From assembly GCA_902563435.1 (NCBI GenBank), contig CACEXE010000006.1, positions 1 to 62,140 of the forward strand: a DNA stretch of 62,140 nucleotides. The letters run 5' to 3'. This DNA comes from an uncultured Pelagibacteraceae bacterium. GTDB lineage: Bacteria; Pseudomonadota; Alphaproteobacteria; Pelagibacterales; Pelagibacteraceae. The translations under genes and the position numbers were made by a program. Positions 1 through 8,348 of this stretch are shown here, piece by piece. Each line of letters begins with the position of its first letter. Position 1 is the first letter of the stretch. Below the pieces are notes generated by a model, which saw only the letters and a list, made by a program, of their open reading frames with translations, made no database searches and was not told where the DNA came from.

Positions 1-21
1 GTAAGTTCTAGTAACGGACAT
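1..21 (-). CDS. Start of a gene running off the window
   Basis: Only seven codons (MSVTRTY) are present. A GGAGG ribosome-binding site lies nine bases upstream of the ATG, just after the stop of the preceding gene. The start codon lies in the four-base loop of a small AACGG/CCGTT hairpin. Product unknown; probably the next virion gene of the same operon. Confidence 0.5.
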
Positions 22-35
22 CCGTTGCTACCTCC

Positions 36-476
36 TTACGCTATTCTTATGATTGCGTTCGTAGCGTCTGCTGTCGGGAATTGAATTGTGAAAGTTCCGC
101 TAGTTACAGTTTTGTCTGCTCCAAATGCAACTGCAACACAAGCAGGATCGCCTGTTGCTGTATCGTTGTAGATCAAACAGCCGTTTGCTGTAAATGTTGC
201 GTCAGTGTAAGACACGTCAGAAAAATCACAAACTGCAGTTGTGCTTGATGCAGCAGGAGTTACACTCGTAAGTGTTGCGCCTCCAGCTGTGTAAGCTGTC
301 CCAGAAGTATTTGTAATTTCGTTTGAAGTTGAGTAAGCAGTCGTGCTAGCTCCTAAAGTTGCTGAGCTAGTGTATAAGGCAATCTTAAAAGTATTACCAG
401 TTGTTGCTGTAAAATTGTGAACGCCTTTTAAAAGTTCTACTTTGAAACTTGTACAAACTGCTGATGTTATTGCCAT
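36..476 (-). CDS. Virion-associated protein, tail type
   Basis: 146 residues rich in Thr, Ala and Ser, with beta-strand-like alternation and no charged coiled coil. The opening (MAITSAVCTSFK, then FKIALYTSSATLG) and the end (TIQFPT, IIRIA) resemble a small structural protein I recognise from many marine phages, usually annotated as a tail or virion protein. It follows the adaptor genes in the same transcription direction. Exact role unknown. Confidence 0.6.
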   Translation of the reverse strand: MAITSAVCTSFKVELLKGVHNFTATTGNTFKIALYTSSATLGASTTAYSTSNEITNTSGTAYTAGGATLTSVTPAASSTTAVCDFSDVSYTDATFTANGCLIYNDTATGDPACVAVAFGADKTVTSGTFTIQFPTADATNAIIRIA

Positions 477-486
477 GTTTTATCTC

Positions 487-1191
487 CTATGGGTTTGGTG
501 AGTCAATTGGAAGTCTTATTGTTCCATCTGTGTAGTCATCTCTTCTACGTCTTCCAACTTGCTCATTCGCAAACTTCTGTACCTCTTGTTTATACTTGTT
601 CTCGTATAATGTCAACATATCTGCTGGCCCTTTTAAAAAGCCATAAGTCTCCGCCAAACAGCAATATAATAAGCCATTAGGGAAGTTTAAACTAATATAG
701 TTAGTATCGTTGTTTTCTAAAAGAGCTGGAGCTGCATTATAATGCACTCTAAATTTATAGGTAGTATCTGGTACAGGTGCAAACATCATTCTACCAGATG
801 TGGTATCTGACTCCCCTGTGGCACCACCAAACATAGCATAATACTTAGGTTTTCCTCTACTAGCAGAGGCTGTAGAAGATACATATTCTTGAAGGTATGT
901 TATATCTTTTTTCTCCAACCAAACATTAGGTCCAGTTGTTGCAGAGGTAGAATCATAAACCTGTATACCTCTAATAAAAACTGCTCCTGCAGGTGCATTA
1001 ATACTTTCTTGACCTGTAACTAAATTGCCTGTCTGTTGTTTTCTATCTGCATCAATAGGTACGTCTCTAAAAATTCTATATTGTGCATTTAAAATAATAT
1101 TTTCTAAAACAGAATCAGATAACACATTAGAATCAACTTCTGTGTAACTTCTTATTTGTGTCTTTAATCCTGATGCGCTTAATCCTGCCAT
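487..1191 (-). CDS. Head-tail adaptor-like protein
   Basis: 234 residues. The N-terminal helical region (LSDSVLENIILNAQYRIFRDVP) and C-terminal helices ending in basic RRRRDD flank a beta-rich middle, the general plan of phage adaptor/connector proteins that join portal to tail. It sits two genes downstream of a gp4-like protein. The ATG overlaps the stop of the upstream 49-residue gene as TAATG. Adaptor identity is inferred from architecture and position. Confidence 0.55.
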   Translation of the reverse strand: MAGLSASGLKTQIRSYTEVDSNVLSDSVLENIILNAQYRIFRDVPIDADRKQQTGNLVTGQESINAPAGAVFIRGIQVYDSTSATTGPNVWLEKKDITYLQEYVSSTASASRGKPKYYAMFGGATGESDTTSGRMMFAPVPDTTYKFRVHYNAAPALLENNDTNYISLNFPNGLLYCCLAETYGFLKGPADMLTLYENKYKQEVQKFANEQVGRRRRDDYTDGTIRLPIDSPNP

Positions 1192-1340
1192 TATCTAACA
1201 ATCTCCAAACAAGCTGGACAGCTTTTTTTAAATCTTAAATGTGTTAAACAATGAGTTGGTTTAATTTCAATTTTAACTTCTTGTTTTGGTTCTTCTTTTC
1301 CAAACCATTTTTTCCATAATTTTTTTATATATTTAATCAT
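1191..1340 (-). CDS. Small basic protein with Cys/His pairs
   Basis: 49 residues: a lysine/tryptophan-rich amphipathic N-terminus (MIKYIKKLWKKWFGK) and a C-terminus with H-C-x2-H and C-P-x-C (THCLTH, SCPACL), which could bind one zinc ion. Start overlaps the upstream stop as ATGA and its stop overlaps the next start as TAATG, which strongly supports a real gene. Function unknown. Confidence 0.65.
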   Translation of the reverse strand: MIKYIKKLWKKWFGKEEPKQEVKIEIKPTHCLTHLRFKKSCPACLEIVR

Positions 1341-1927
1341 GCTGTTAAAGTAACGGGTCCAACAGAACAACCGTCGCCTCCTCCTTTTACACTTCCTTTT
1401 GTAGCAGTGTTGGTATCAACTGTAAAATGAAAAAAATTAGCAGTTGAGTAGTCGCTAGTATCTCTAGCATCATTTACATAAATACCTGTAGTTATTGTAT
1501 ATCCCGCTGTTTTTGCAATATTAGATCCTGCTATGCCATCAAAACTCTGTGGGTTTGTAAATTGAAAAGTTCCTCCAGATGCAGTAATTGCGAGTGGAGC
1601 ACCTCTAAATCTTTTTGTGCTTCCGTTCGTAATTCCATGTCCTGGGGCAGTTACATTTATAATTCCAGAACCTGCTGCATACGTTTCAAACGCATCAGTT
1701 TGTAATAAATATGGAACACTTGGTTCTGTTCTAGCTGGTCGTACATGACGTAAAGATATTGCATCTCCATTCATAGGTTTTGGTTCTAATTGCGGTTGTT
1801 TAGGTTCAAACTCGGATACGTGAACAAAAGATCCGTTCCATTCTCTTACCATTTCATTATATGGAAACTGTAAACCTGATCTATCAGATATTGCTTTAGA
1901 ATGTTTTCCTGTTGCGTATTTAGCCAT
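1337..1927 (-). CDS. Virion structural protein
   Basis: 196 residues. The N-terminal segment (KYATGKHSKAISDRSG, FPYNEMVREWNGSFVH, EPKQPQLEPKP) resembles a conserved block I recognise in structural genes of marine T7-like and T4-like phages; the C-terminal half is Gly/Thr-rich and probably beta-structured. Embedded between adaptor-type genes, so part of the neck or tail is likely. No enzymatic motif. Confidence 0.6.
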   Translation of the reverse strand: MAKYATGKHSKAISDRSGLQFPYNEMVREWNGSFVHVSEFEPKQPQLEPKPMNGDAISLRHVRPARTEPSVPYLLQTDAFETYAAGSGIINVTAPGHGITNGSTKRFRGAPLAITASGGTFQFTNPQSFDGIAGSNIAKTAGYTITTGIYVNDARDTSDYSTANFFHFTVDTNTATKGSVKGGGDGCSVGPVTLTA

Positions 1928-2682
1928 TATGTACCAGGGTAGTAAGCTTTAGGAGTAATGTAAGTACTCGAAGCTGACCCGTCCTCCGCTAATGCTCTTG
2001 CTAATTCATCTTCATAAACTAATTTCATAGCTTGAATTAATTCTGGTTTATATTTTTGTGCTAAATAATATGCTAGTCCTGAAACCATACAAGGCACAAA
2101 TCTAAATGGCACATCAGTTGCATCAGTATAAGTTGAGTCAACGTCTTGAATTCTTTTAATAAAATAAAAATGCATATCGTTTGATGCATTTGTAGAATCT
2201 GGTGTAGGGTAAATATGTATTCTAACTTTATCTATAAATCTTTCAACCCAATATTGATTAGGTGTTCCTTTAGATAATTTATTTGAAAAAGCAGCGTACG
2301 TGGATCTATCTACTTTTGTCATTGGAGAATCAGATTGAGTTGTTTGAGTTCTGTTTTGTCTTAACTGTGCTTCTAACACATCAGACATTCCGTAAATTCC
2401 GTTTGTAGGTGTTGTCGTTGCACTTGTGCCATCACTACTAGCTCTAAAAAAATCATAGTCAGATTGACCTTCGATTAAATCAAGATTAGTTTCGTCAACT
2501 TCCCAATAGTGAATACCTCTATTTCCCCATTCTTGAAATAAAATATTAAGAGATCTTCTTGCTGATTTTAATTGATAACCAGCTACATTTTGTAATCCAA
2601 TACGTTCAAAAGATTCTTCTACTATTTCATCAATAGAAAAAGTTTTATCAAATGTAGTTGTTCCAGAGGTAGTGTTTGCCAT
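1927..2682 (-). CDS. gp4-like head-completion/adaptor protein
   Basis: 251 residues. Helical N-terminus (FSIDEIVEESFERIG, SARRSLNILFQEWGNRG) followed by a beta segment with RIHIYPTPD and a C-terminal helical block (LAYYLAQKYKPELIQ), the order seen in P22 gp4/tail accessory factor relatives, which seal the portal after packaging. It lies in the adaptor cluster. Assignment is by recognisable pattern, without a search. Confidence 0.65.
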   Translation of the reverse strand: MANTTSGTTTFDKTFSIDEIVEESFERIGLQNVAGYQLKSARRSLNILFQEWGNRGIHYWEVDETNLDLIEGQSDYDFFRASSDGTSATTTPTNGIYGMSDVLEAQLRQNRTQTTQSDSPMTKVDRSTYAAFSNKLSKGTPNQYWVERFIDKVRIHIYPTPDSTNASNDMHFYFIKRIQDVDSTYTDATDVPFRFVPCMVSGLAYYLAQKYKPELIQAMKLVYEDELARALAEDGSASSTYITPKAYYPGT

Positions 2683-2690
2683 TTAACCTC

Positions 2691-3311
2691 CTATGCGTCT
2701 AGGTATACTGTTAACCCTGTAATATCGCCTTGATCCATTGGAAGATAAGCACCTGCACTAAATAGAACTCCATCATCAGGAATGTAAGGATCTAAATCTC
2801 CTGCGTCCGCAGGTATAGTCATTACAGTAGATCCTGTGCTTGAAGTAGTTTTAAATAAAAAATTATCTGCAGATGAAATAACACCATGCATACCTTTTAT
2901 TCTAGTTCTTCCAGTCCATAATACAGCGTGCATACCTGTTGAAGTTACTCCTGCAGTTATATCTACAGATGCTGCTCCATTTCCAGTTATACTTGTCACT
3001 GTGTTATAAAATTTAGTAGAAGTTACAGTTGCTCCTCCAGCTCCACCTACTAGATCTTCAGTCTGAGAAGCTCCCATTCCATCTGTACCTACTATTGTAT
3101 AAGTAACATCAGAATTATCGTCTCCTGAACCAGAAGTTAAAGTAACTTTTTGAACAGTGCATGAACCATCATCAGCTTGTGCAAAAGTTGAAGCTGCTGC
3201 TGTTAACGTTAATGCTGCTCCGTCTGCTGGATCTTGTTCAGCAGCTAAAGCTGTAGTTGAAGTAGCTGTTCCTCCAGTTGCGAACCTTGCTTTTACGTCT
3301 GTTGCCGTCAT
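2691..3311 (-). CDS. Thr/Gly-rich virion protein
   Basis: 206 residues, Ala/Thr/Gly-rich, dominated by short alternating beta-like segments (VTYTIVGTDG, STVMTIPAD), low in Lys and Arg. It lies between the gp4-like gene and the LamG-like structural gene. Composition and position suggest a head-decoration or neck protein; no specific family recognised. Confidence 0.5.
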   Translation of the reverse strand: MTATDVKARFATGGTATSTTALAAEQDPADGAALTLTAAASTFAQADDGSCTVQKVTLTSGSGDDNSDVTYTIVGTDGMGASQTEDLVGGAGGATVTSTKFYNTVTSITGNGAASVDITAGVTSTGMHAVLWTGRTRIKGMHGVISSADNFLFKTTSSTGSTVMTIPADAGDLDPYIPDDGVLFSAGAYLPMDQGDITGLTVYLDA

Positions 3312-3335
3312 TTATATTTTCTCCTTAAATTAATC

Positions 3336-3353
3336 GTGGGCCCGAAGGCCCAC
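3336..3353 (-). terminator. UUCG-loop hairpin terminator
   Basis: On the minus strand GTGGGCC-TTCG-GGCCCAC forms a 7-bp GC stem capped by a UUCG tetraloop, followed by GATTAATTT. It lies 14 bases after the stop of the 3368-4096 gene, so it probably terminates or attenuates that transcript. Confidence 0.75.
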
Positions 3354-3367
3354 AATATAATTATTTA

Positions 3368-4096
3368 TTAGAGTTCAGTGTTAGCTGTTCTCTCTTTTCC
3401 TGCTGAGATGTAATCTAAAGTCATTACTTTCGCAACAGCTTCACCGTTTTGAAGTGCAAATGAAACAGCCAACTCTTCGTCGTCTGGAGCATTTGTATTC
3501 ACACCGGATCCAACTTCTACGTTATCTTTATAGACGTGGAACTTTCTGTCTTTTGGATCATAGTAAAATGCCAAAGTCATGAAAGTGTCGTCTGCTGCAG
3601 TTCCGCAAGAAACAGTTGTTTCTGTGCTGTTTTTTTCTATGACTAATTCCATAGAAGTAGAACCATCAGCTTTTCTGAAAAAGATACCATCAGTCGTACC
3701 ATCAATGATTGTTGTATCAGTGATAACTAAACCAATAGCAAAGTCAGATTGTGTTGCGTCGCTAACTTTAAATCTAGTTTTAAAGTATAGACCTTTTGCA
3801 GCTTCGTATTTGAAAGATTCAATTACGCCGCCTGAACCACCAGCCCATTGTAATTCATCTGAATCATTATCTGCTGCGTCGTTCGTAATAACTAATAAAC
3901 CGCCATCACCATCGCCTAAAGCTTCTGTAGCGTCTCCGCCACCAGCTTCAGTAGTTGTGATTACCCAGTCACTAGCTGTGTATTTATCGAAGTCCTCATG
4001 ATAAACGTGATACTTAATTGGATCTGGTTGTTTTAATCTACCACCATCACCGTTAGCAACAACGTTTGTGACTCCTGAAGTAAAGTGTGTTGTCAT
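3368..4096 (-). CDS. Virion protein with LamG-like beta sandwich
   Basis: 242 residues, acidic and Gly/Asp-rich. The series of strands (YHVYHEDFDKYTASDWVI, GLYFKTRFKVS, FAIGLVITD, FHVYKDNVEVGSG) resembles a concanavalin/LamG-type sandwich and a capsid-associated protein widespread in marine phages. It has its own promoter upstream and hairpin terminator downstream, consistent with separate, high expression. Decoration-type role is inferred. Confidence 0.6.
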   Translation of the reverse strand: MTTHFTSGVTNVVANGDGGRLKQPDPIKYHVYHEDFDKYTASDWVITTTEAGGGDATEALGDGDGGLLVITNDAADNDSDELQWAGGSGGVIESFKYEAAKGLYFKTRFKVSDATQSDFAIGLVITDTTIIDGTTDGIFFRKADGSTSMELVIEKNSTETTVSCGTAADDTFMTLAFYYDPKDRKFHVYKDNVEVGSGVNTNAPDDEELAVSFALQNGEAVAKVMTLDYISAGKERTANTEL

Positions 4097-4121
4097 ATTA
4101 ATCAGCGCCTCCTATACGCCA

Positions 4122-4141
4122 GTTGTTCTTAAGTGAACAAC
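4122..4141. promoter_or_regulatory. Palindrome in the 5' leader
   Basis: GTTGTTC (4122-4128) and GAACAAC (4135-4141) are a perfect 7-bp inverted repeat around TTAAGT. It lies between the -10 box of the minus-strand promoter (4157-4162) and the start at 4096, so it could be an operator or an mRNA hairpin stabilising the transcript. Confidence 0.5.
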
Positions 4142-4156
4142 CAATTACTTAATTGT

Positions 4157-4185
4157 TTTATACTCCTCTTTTTTAAAGAGTGCAA
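4157..4185 (-). promoter_or_regulatory. Sigma70-type promoter for the 3368-4096 gene
   Basis: Minus strand: TTGCAC (4185-4180), 17-bp spacer, TATAAA (4162-4157), about 60 bases before the ATG. Close to consensus with ideal spacing, in the only sizeable gap within the head operon. Confidence 0.65.
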
Positions 4186-4229
4186 GAGATACTGTAGTGA
4201 AAGTGGTGTTTCTGAAATGTAGCTTTTTA

Positions 4230-4445
4230 TTAAGTAGCTACTGAAACTTCTGGGGCAGCGTCGTCTATTTTATTTTGCAAAGTTGCTAAATTAGCTTCCT
4301 TTGCTTTTATGTCAGAAATTAATTCTCTTACAGCATGATCTATTTTGACCATATCGAGAGTGTATCTCCCTGACTTACGATGCTCCTGTTCCCAGTCTAA
4401 CTCCAAGGACCTCTTTTGTTTGTAGAGGTTTTCGAGTGTTTGCAT
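4230..4445 (-). CDS. Small helical protein
   Basis: 71 residues beginning MQTLENLYKQKR, predicted alpha-helical or coiled coil throughout with an acidic tail. The start is chosen because AGGAGGT lies five bases upstream of this ATG; a longer in-frame reading (to 4502) lacks such a site. The first 71 bases overlap the end of the preceding gene in another frame. Function unknown. Confidence 0.55.
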   Translation of the reverse strand: MQTLENLYKQKRSLELDWEQEHRKSGRYTLDMVKIDHAVRELISDIKAKEANLATLQNKIDDAAPEVSVAT

Positions 4446-4635
4446 CAAGGACCTCCTCATAGGTAATCCATTTTTTACGTTTATCGTAAAATCCCGATTC
4501 ATCCCACTTTATATCAGATTTTCCCAATCTGTCAACTATTGCATTTTCAATAGCCTCAGCGGAATCTTCGCACTTAACCTTAAATCTAGTACGATACCCA
4601 TAAGCACATATTATTACTTGAAAGTCCTTTAACAT
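4375..4635 (-). CDS. Hypothetical protein
   Basis: 86 residues. MLKDFQVIICAYG followed by CEDSAEAIENAIVDRLG looks like a small alpha/beta fold, but no family is recognised. It is first in a short unit between the capsid terminator and the LamG-like gene. The last 71 bases encode both this product and the beginning of the next gene in a different frame. Confidence 0.55.
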   Translation of the reverse strand: MLKDFQVIICAYGYRTRFKVKCEDSAEAIENAIVDRLGKSDIKWDESGFYDKRKKWITYEEVLDANTRKPLQTKEVLGVRLGTGAS

Positions 4636-4654
4636 ATTTCACCTTTATTTCAAT

Positions 4655-4680
4655 AAAAAAGGGGGCGATTGCTCGCCCCC
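4655..4680 (-). terminator. Rho-independent terminator after the major capsid gene
   Basis: Minus strand: GGGGGCGA-GCAA-TCGCCCCC stem-loop followed by six T residues and ATT. A textbook intrinsic terminator about 15 bases after the capsid-gene stop; it insulates the capsid operon from the genes at 4.2-4.6 kb. Confidence 0.9.
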
Positions 4681-4694
4681 TTCAAGATTAGTTA

Positions 4695-5606
4695 TTACGC
4701 ACCTTCTACGCCGTAAATACCTCTAGGGTCTGATACTCCAAATGAGTATCTTTCTCTAGCTTTGTATCTTACGTTGCCAGTGTCGAAATCACCTTCCATT
4801 GCAGTTGCTAATGGAGCTCTTGTGAACATTTTCATACCGTTAGGTACGTCTGTAATGATGTAAAACGAATCACTATCAGTTAGGTAGTTGTTCACTCTAT
4901 AACCTTGAGGAACCATACCCATTGATACGATTGCGTTGATGTCATTGTCAGCTGTTCCAGTTCTACCTTGAGATTTCATTAATCTCTCAGCAGTGTATTG
5001 ATTCTCCGAAGGGACAATCATTTTTACTCCTCTAGCTGCAACTCTAAGACCTCTTTCGTCAGTTATTTTAGCAATGTCGATTAATGCTTGTTCTAATGAC
5101 GTTTCGTTAAGATCCGCCTGAGTAGTTAAGGTATTTTGGAAAGTACCTGCTACTGTAGGGTGAGCTGTACTAAATAAAGCAACACCATCGCCACCTTTGA
5201 AAGTAGCTGTTGATGGTAAGCCGTTGATTAAAGGCTCAACAGATTTTACTTGTTTAGCATTGCTCATAGATCTTGCTAAAGCTTTTGTGTATCTAGAAGC
5301 TAGTCTATCGTAGAGATTATCTTCGATAGCTTCTTCCGTGATAGCAAATGCTAAAGCTACAGTCTCGTGAGTGTATCTCGCCGTGAAAGTTTCTTGTGCT
5401 TCGTCAAAAGAGACTCCTGCACCTTCGCCTTTCACTTGTGCGTTTGCGAAACCAGATAACATTACTTCTTCTTCAAAAGCTCTGTCACTGTTTTCAGTAG
5501 TATAAATTTCAGCATGCTGATTTTCATACCTTTTATATTCCAGCCCAAATAGTGCATTAAGGCCAGGTTCTAGTTCTTTGACTAGTTGTGATCGTGATAT
5601 TGCCAT
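4695..5606 (-). CDS. Major capsid protein (HK97 fold)
   Basis: 303 residues, a normal size for a compact HK97-fold capsid subunit without a long N-terminal delta domain. It resembles Mu gpT-like coat proteins: the early part has ALFGLEYKRYENQHAEIY and ETVALAFAITEEAIED, the middle ALFSTAHPT, and the end REEYSFG-like ARERYSFGVSDPRG. It is flanked by a putative decoration protein, a scaffold-like gene and a strong terminator, the expected head-morphogenesis context. Confidence 0.85.
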   Translation of the reverse strand: MAISRSQLVKELEPGLNALFGLEYKRYENQHAEIYTTENSDRAFEEEVMLSGFANAQVKGEGAGVSFDEAQETFTARYTHETVALAFAITEEAIEDNLYDRLASRYTKALARSMSNAKQVKSVEPLINGLPSTATFKGGDGVALFSTAHPTVAGTFQNTLTTQADLNETSLEQALIDIAKITDERGLRVAARGVKMIVPSENQYTAERLMKSQGRTGTADNDINAIVSMGMVPQGYRVNNYLTDSDSFYIITDVPNGMKMFTRAPLATAMEGDFDTGNVRYKARERYSFGVSDPRGIYGVEGA

Positions 5607-5622
5607 AGTCTATATGCTCCTA

Positions 5623-6204
5623 TTAATTATGACCGTTGTATGCGTTTGTGTTTGATACTACAATTACAGAGTAGTAAGCCGCAGTTGCATCCTCATTTTC
5701 AGGATCTTCTGCAGATCTTATTAATCTAAATTGACTTGCATTAGCTGATGTATCTCCGATATCAAGTGTATTTTCACTTCTACCAGTTATATCATCACCA
5801 GTTGCAGTATTCATATCATACGTGATCAGATGAGTTGCCTGGGCAGCTGCATCGTCAGTCGCTACAACGTATTGCTGGAACGGATTGTCGTTTACAAAAG
5901 CTGTGATGTCCTCACTATTTGCTGGTGTAATCGGTTGCTTATAAAAGTTAGCAAACGTTGGTTTTAATGTTGTTGCTGCGTTATAGAAAATACCGTTAAG
6001 TACTCCATAAATGTCAGGGCTTCCCCCGTCACCAGCAGTTACATAACCTGCGTTTGAACCGTCAAGTTTTACCGTTGCACCATTGTAAATAGATGTTGTA
6101 GATCCAGCTTTGATTTTGTACTTCCCTTGACCTTGAATAGATGGTGATCCACCCATTGTGCCAGCAGGTATAAGTCCAAAACCTTGCGTGTTTCTATTTG
6201 CCAT
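5623..6204 (-). CDS. Head decoration-like protein
   Basis: 193 residues. N-terminus MANRNTQGFGLIPAGTMGG, then a KYKIKAGSTTSIYNGATVKLDG segment typical of small beta-barrel capsid-associated proteins in marine phages. It directly precedes the major capsid gene in the transcript. Role as capsid cement or decoration is inferred from position and composition. Confidence 0.6.
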   Translation of the reverse strand: MANRNTQGFGLIPAGTMGGSPSIQGQGKYKIKAGSTTSIYNGATVKLDGSNAGYVTAGDGGSPDIYGVLNGIFYNAATTLKPTFANFYKQPITPANSEDITAFVNDNPFQQYVVATDDAAAQATHLITYDMNTATGDDITGRSENTLDIGDTSANASQFRLIRSAEDPENEDATAAYYSVIVVSNTNAYNGHN

Positions 6205-6272
6205 TGTTTTGTTCTCCTATTCCAATGTTGTTGTCGTTAATCGATAGTAGGGATTAACCCGAGAATTCCTTA

Positions 6273-6737
6273 TTAGGATTTCTTTGTACCACCGAAGGTT
6301 ACACGAGATTGTCTATCAATATTGATAGGCATCCTCTTATCCTGCTCCTTCATAAGATCGTTGTCTACTGCTTCGTTTCGTTCCTTATGACGTTGTGTCA
6401 TGTAGTCCTGACGTTGCTTCGCAATCTCATTCGGTACCTTTGCAAGCAAAAGGCCACCAACTCCGACAACCCCCTTATATCGTCCTTCTTCAAGAACCGG
6501 ATAGTCAGAAGCGTTTTCGATTTCCTCAGCTCTCACTAACTCATAACCTTCTCTAATTCGTCCAGTTATATTTTTAGTGTCTTGGAAACCAACACTTTCT
6601 GCCCTAATCCATCTGTACCTGAATCCATCAGGTGCAGGGGGTGCATCTAAAGATGATGGTGGAACCCAAACCTTTGGTCTTTCAGATTTTGACCTCGATT
6701 GGTTCGCACGAGAAGTTTTTTGTTTTTCTTTTTCCAT
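6273..6737 (-). CDS. Conserved head-region protein
   Basis: 154 residues, highly charged. A basic N-terminus (KQKTSRANQSRSKSERPK) leads to RWIRAESVGFQDTKNITGRIREGYELVRAEE and a Lys/Arg/Glu-rich tail. It resembles a protein encoded beside scaffold and capsid genes in marine phages; a morphogenesis role is inferred. No catalytic motif. Confidence 0.55.
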   Translation of the reverse strand: MEKEKQKTSRANQSRSKSERPKVWVPPSSLDAPPAPDGFRYRWIRAESVGFQDTKNITGRIREGYELVRAEEIENASDYPVLEEGRYKGVVGVGGLLLAKVPNEIAKQRQDYMTQRHKERNEAVDNDLMKEQDKRMPINIDRQSRVTFGGTKKS

Positions 6738-6741
6738 ATGC

Positions 6742-7722
6742 TTATACCTCCTTCGTGATTTTTAGTTGTTTTGCATACTCTTCGAGTGGCACTCCTAATT
6801 TTTTAGCTATTGCTACCTGTGATGAAGTGAGTCTCACAGTTTTTGAGCCTGGCTTAACTACTCGTCTAGCCGAAGCTACAGTTTGCGCCGGTTTATTAGG
6901 CGTATTGTTTGATTGTATATCAAACTTATGCGGAAATTCAAGTCTTATTCTTTTATCAACTTCTGCATAATATTCGCTAGTTTTAGGGTCAAAACCTTCC
7001 TTGTCCACTAAATCCTTGTGAATTTCAAATGCTGTGAAAGTCATGGCTCTGTCTTGTCCGAACCATGTGTTCTTTCCAGCCCACTCTTCCGCTCTAGGAT
7101 CTGGGTCAGGTAAGTTTTGTGGTGTTTCTTGAGGAAGTTTAACAGCGTCGTCTAAACTTGTTGGTTTAGATTCTGCAGGTTTTTGTTCCTTCATAACATT
7201 TAACCTTGCTTCATCAATTGATAATGCAGCAATTCTTTTTTGTGCATTAACTTGAGCAGTAGCATCGCCAGATTCAATAGCTCTAGACAATTCGCCTTGA
7301 GCCATTTCCATTCCGTCTTTTACTCTCTTCTCAAATTGAGAAACATAGTCTTTGTTAATTTGTCCAAATCTTTCATCCGTAGATTTTCTTTTGCTTTCAA
7401 CTGCTTTTGCGTAATCAATAGCAGCCTTCTCTCTCCGCTCTGCTTCACGCATTTTTCTAGTTAATTTAGCAATCCTTGATTGGACTCCTTTACTATACGT
7501 TTCTAATTCTTCGTCCTTTGGTTTTGATCCTTCTTTTAATTCTTCTTTAGGTTCTTCTTTAGGTTCTTCTTGTTTCGTTTCTTCTTTTGTTTCTTGTTTC
7601 GGCGCTTCAGTAGATTCATCTTTGACCTCTACCTCATCCGTCTTTTTTTCTTCAGCAATATCGACTTCGGCACCTGGGCCTGATGTATCAATATCTACTG
7701 TTTTTTGCTCTTCAGTTGGCAT
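6742..7722 (-). CDS. Capsid scaffolding-like protein
   Basis: 326 residues. Acidic low-complexity N-terminus with KEE/KEEP repeats (about residues 45-70), a long coiled coil (about 75-180: RIAKLTRKMREAERREKAA), a linker rich in Pro/Asp, and a short helical C-terminus (SSQVAIAKKLGVPLEEYA) like scaffold capsid-binding tails. Located two genes upstream of the capsid gene in transcription order. Classic scaffold profile. Confidence 0.7.
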   Translation of the reverse strand: MPTEEQKTVDIDTSGPGAEVDIAEEKKTDEVEVKDESTEAPKQETKEETKQEEPKEEPKEELKEGSKPKDEELETYSKGVQSRIAKLTRKMREAERREKAAIDYAKAVESKRKSTDERFGQINKDYVSQFEKRVKDGMEMAQGELSRAIESGDATAQVNAQKRIAALSIDEARLNVMKEQKPAESKPTSLDDAVKLPQETPQNLPDPDPRAEEWAGKNTWFGQDRAMTFTAFEIHKDLVDKEGFDPKTSEYYAEVDKRIRLEFPHKFDIQSNNTPNKPAQTVASARRVVKPGSKTVRLTSSQVAIAKKLGVPLEEYAKQLKITKEV

Positions 7723-7736
7723 AGTTCCTCCTATGT

Positions 7737-8159
7737 TTAATATTCATGCAAGATATCCTCAGGATTCTTGATGGTTGCTAAAACCTCGTCGTCATTTAGC
7801 AGACGTATCTCTCCACCTTCTATCTTTATTCTTGATCCAGCATATCGGGCAAACATTACCCAATCTCCTTCTTTGCACCAAGGACCATTAGCATAACGCT
7901 CTTTGTCCTTGTAACAATCTGGACCCATTCTTAAAACTAAACCAGTTTGTGACGCAACTTGTTGTCTTTCAATGGCTGTTTCGGCAATTATTAAACCGCC
8001 TTTAGTTTTCTCTTTCATTTTAAAAGGTAAAACTAACATCCTCCAACCAGTTGGCTGTGGTAGTTTTTCTGAATCTTCTTTTGTTAAATCTTTTTCTTTT
8101 TTGACTCCTACCAATTTTTTATTTGGTAGTTTTATCGTCGATTTTGATGACTGTTCCAT
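7737..8159 (-). CDS. GroES-like co-chaperonin
   Basis: 140 residues with a Cpn10-type core: GWRMLVLPFKMKEKTKGGLIIAE, SQTGLVLRMGP, GDWVMFARYAGSRIKIEGGEIRLLNDDEVLA. The KTKGGLII segment matches the mobile-loop edge that contacts GroEL. A Lys-rich extension of about 35 residues precedes the domain. Placed just upstream of scaffold and capsid genes, it probably retargets host GroEL to capsid folding, as T4 gp31 does. The upstream gene overlaps its first 41 bases. Confidence 0.85.
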   Translation of the reverse strand: MEQSSKSTIKLPNKKLVGVKKEKDLTKEDSEKLPQPTGWRMLVLPFKMKEKTKGGLIIAETAIERQQVASQTGLVLRMGPDCYKDKERYANGPWCKEGDWVMFARYAGSRIKIEGGEIRLLNDDEVLATIKNPEDILHEY

Positions 8160-8346
8160 GTTGCTCCTTATCTTCTAGCAGGTTAGAGAGTTCCTGTTTA
8201 GTTGCCTCTAGGGCGTTTATTTGTCCTATTATATAGTTGTATTTTTCCATAGTGTCAATACCGCCTGTAGTGACAGCTAAGGAAAGTTCCTCTATTCTTC
8301 TATTTAAATATTTTATTAACCTATTTATTGATGTTTCTAATTGCAT
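8119..8346 (-). CDS. Small coiled-coil protein
   Basis: 75 residues: two helices with heptad-like pattern (INRLIKYLNRRIEELS; IIGQINALEATKQELSNLLED). Overlaps the GroES-like start by 41 bases in another frame. Function unknown; translational coupling with the co-chaperonin is likely. Confidence 0.55.
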   Translation of the reverse strand: MQLETSINRLIKYLNRRIEELSLAVTTGGIDTMEKYNYIIGQINALEATKQELSNLLEDKEQHGTVIKIDDKTTK

Positions 8347-8348
8347 TT

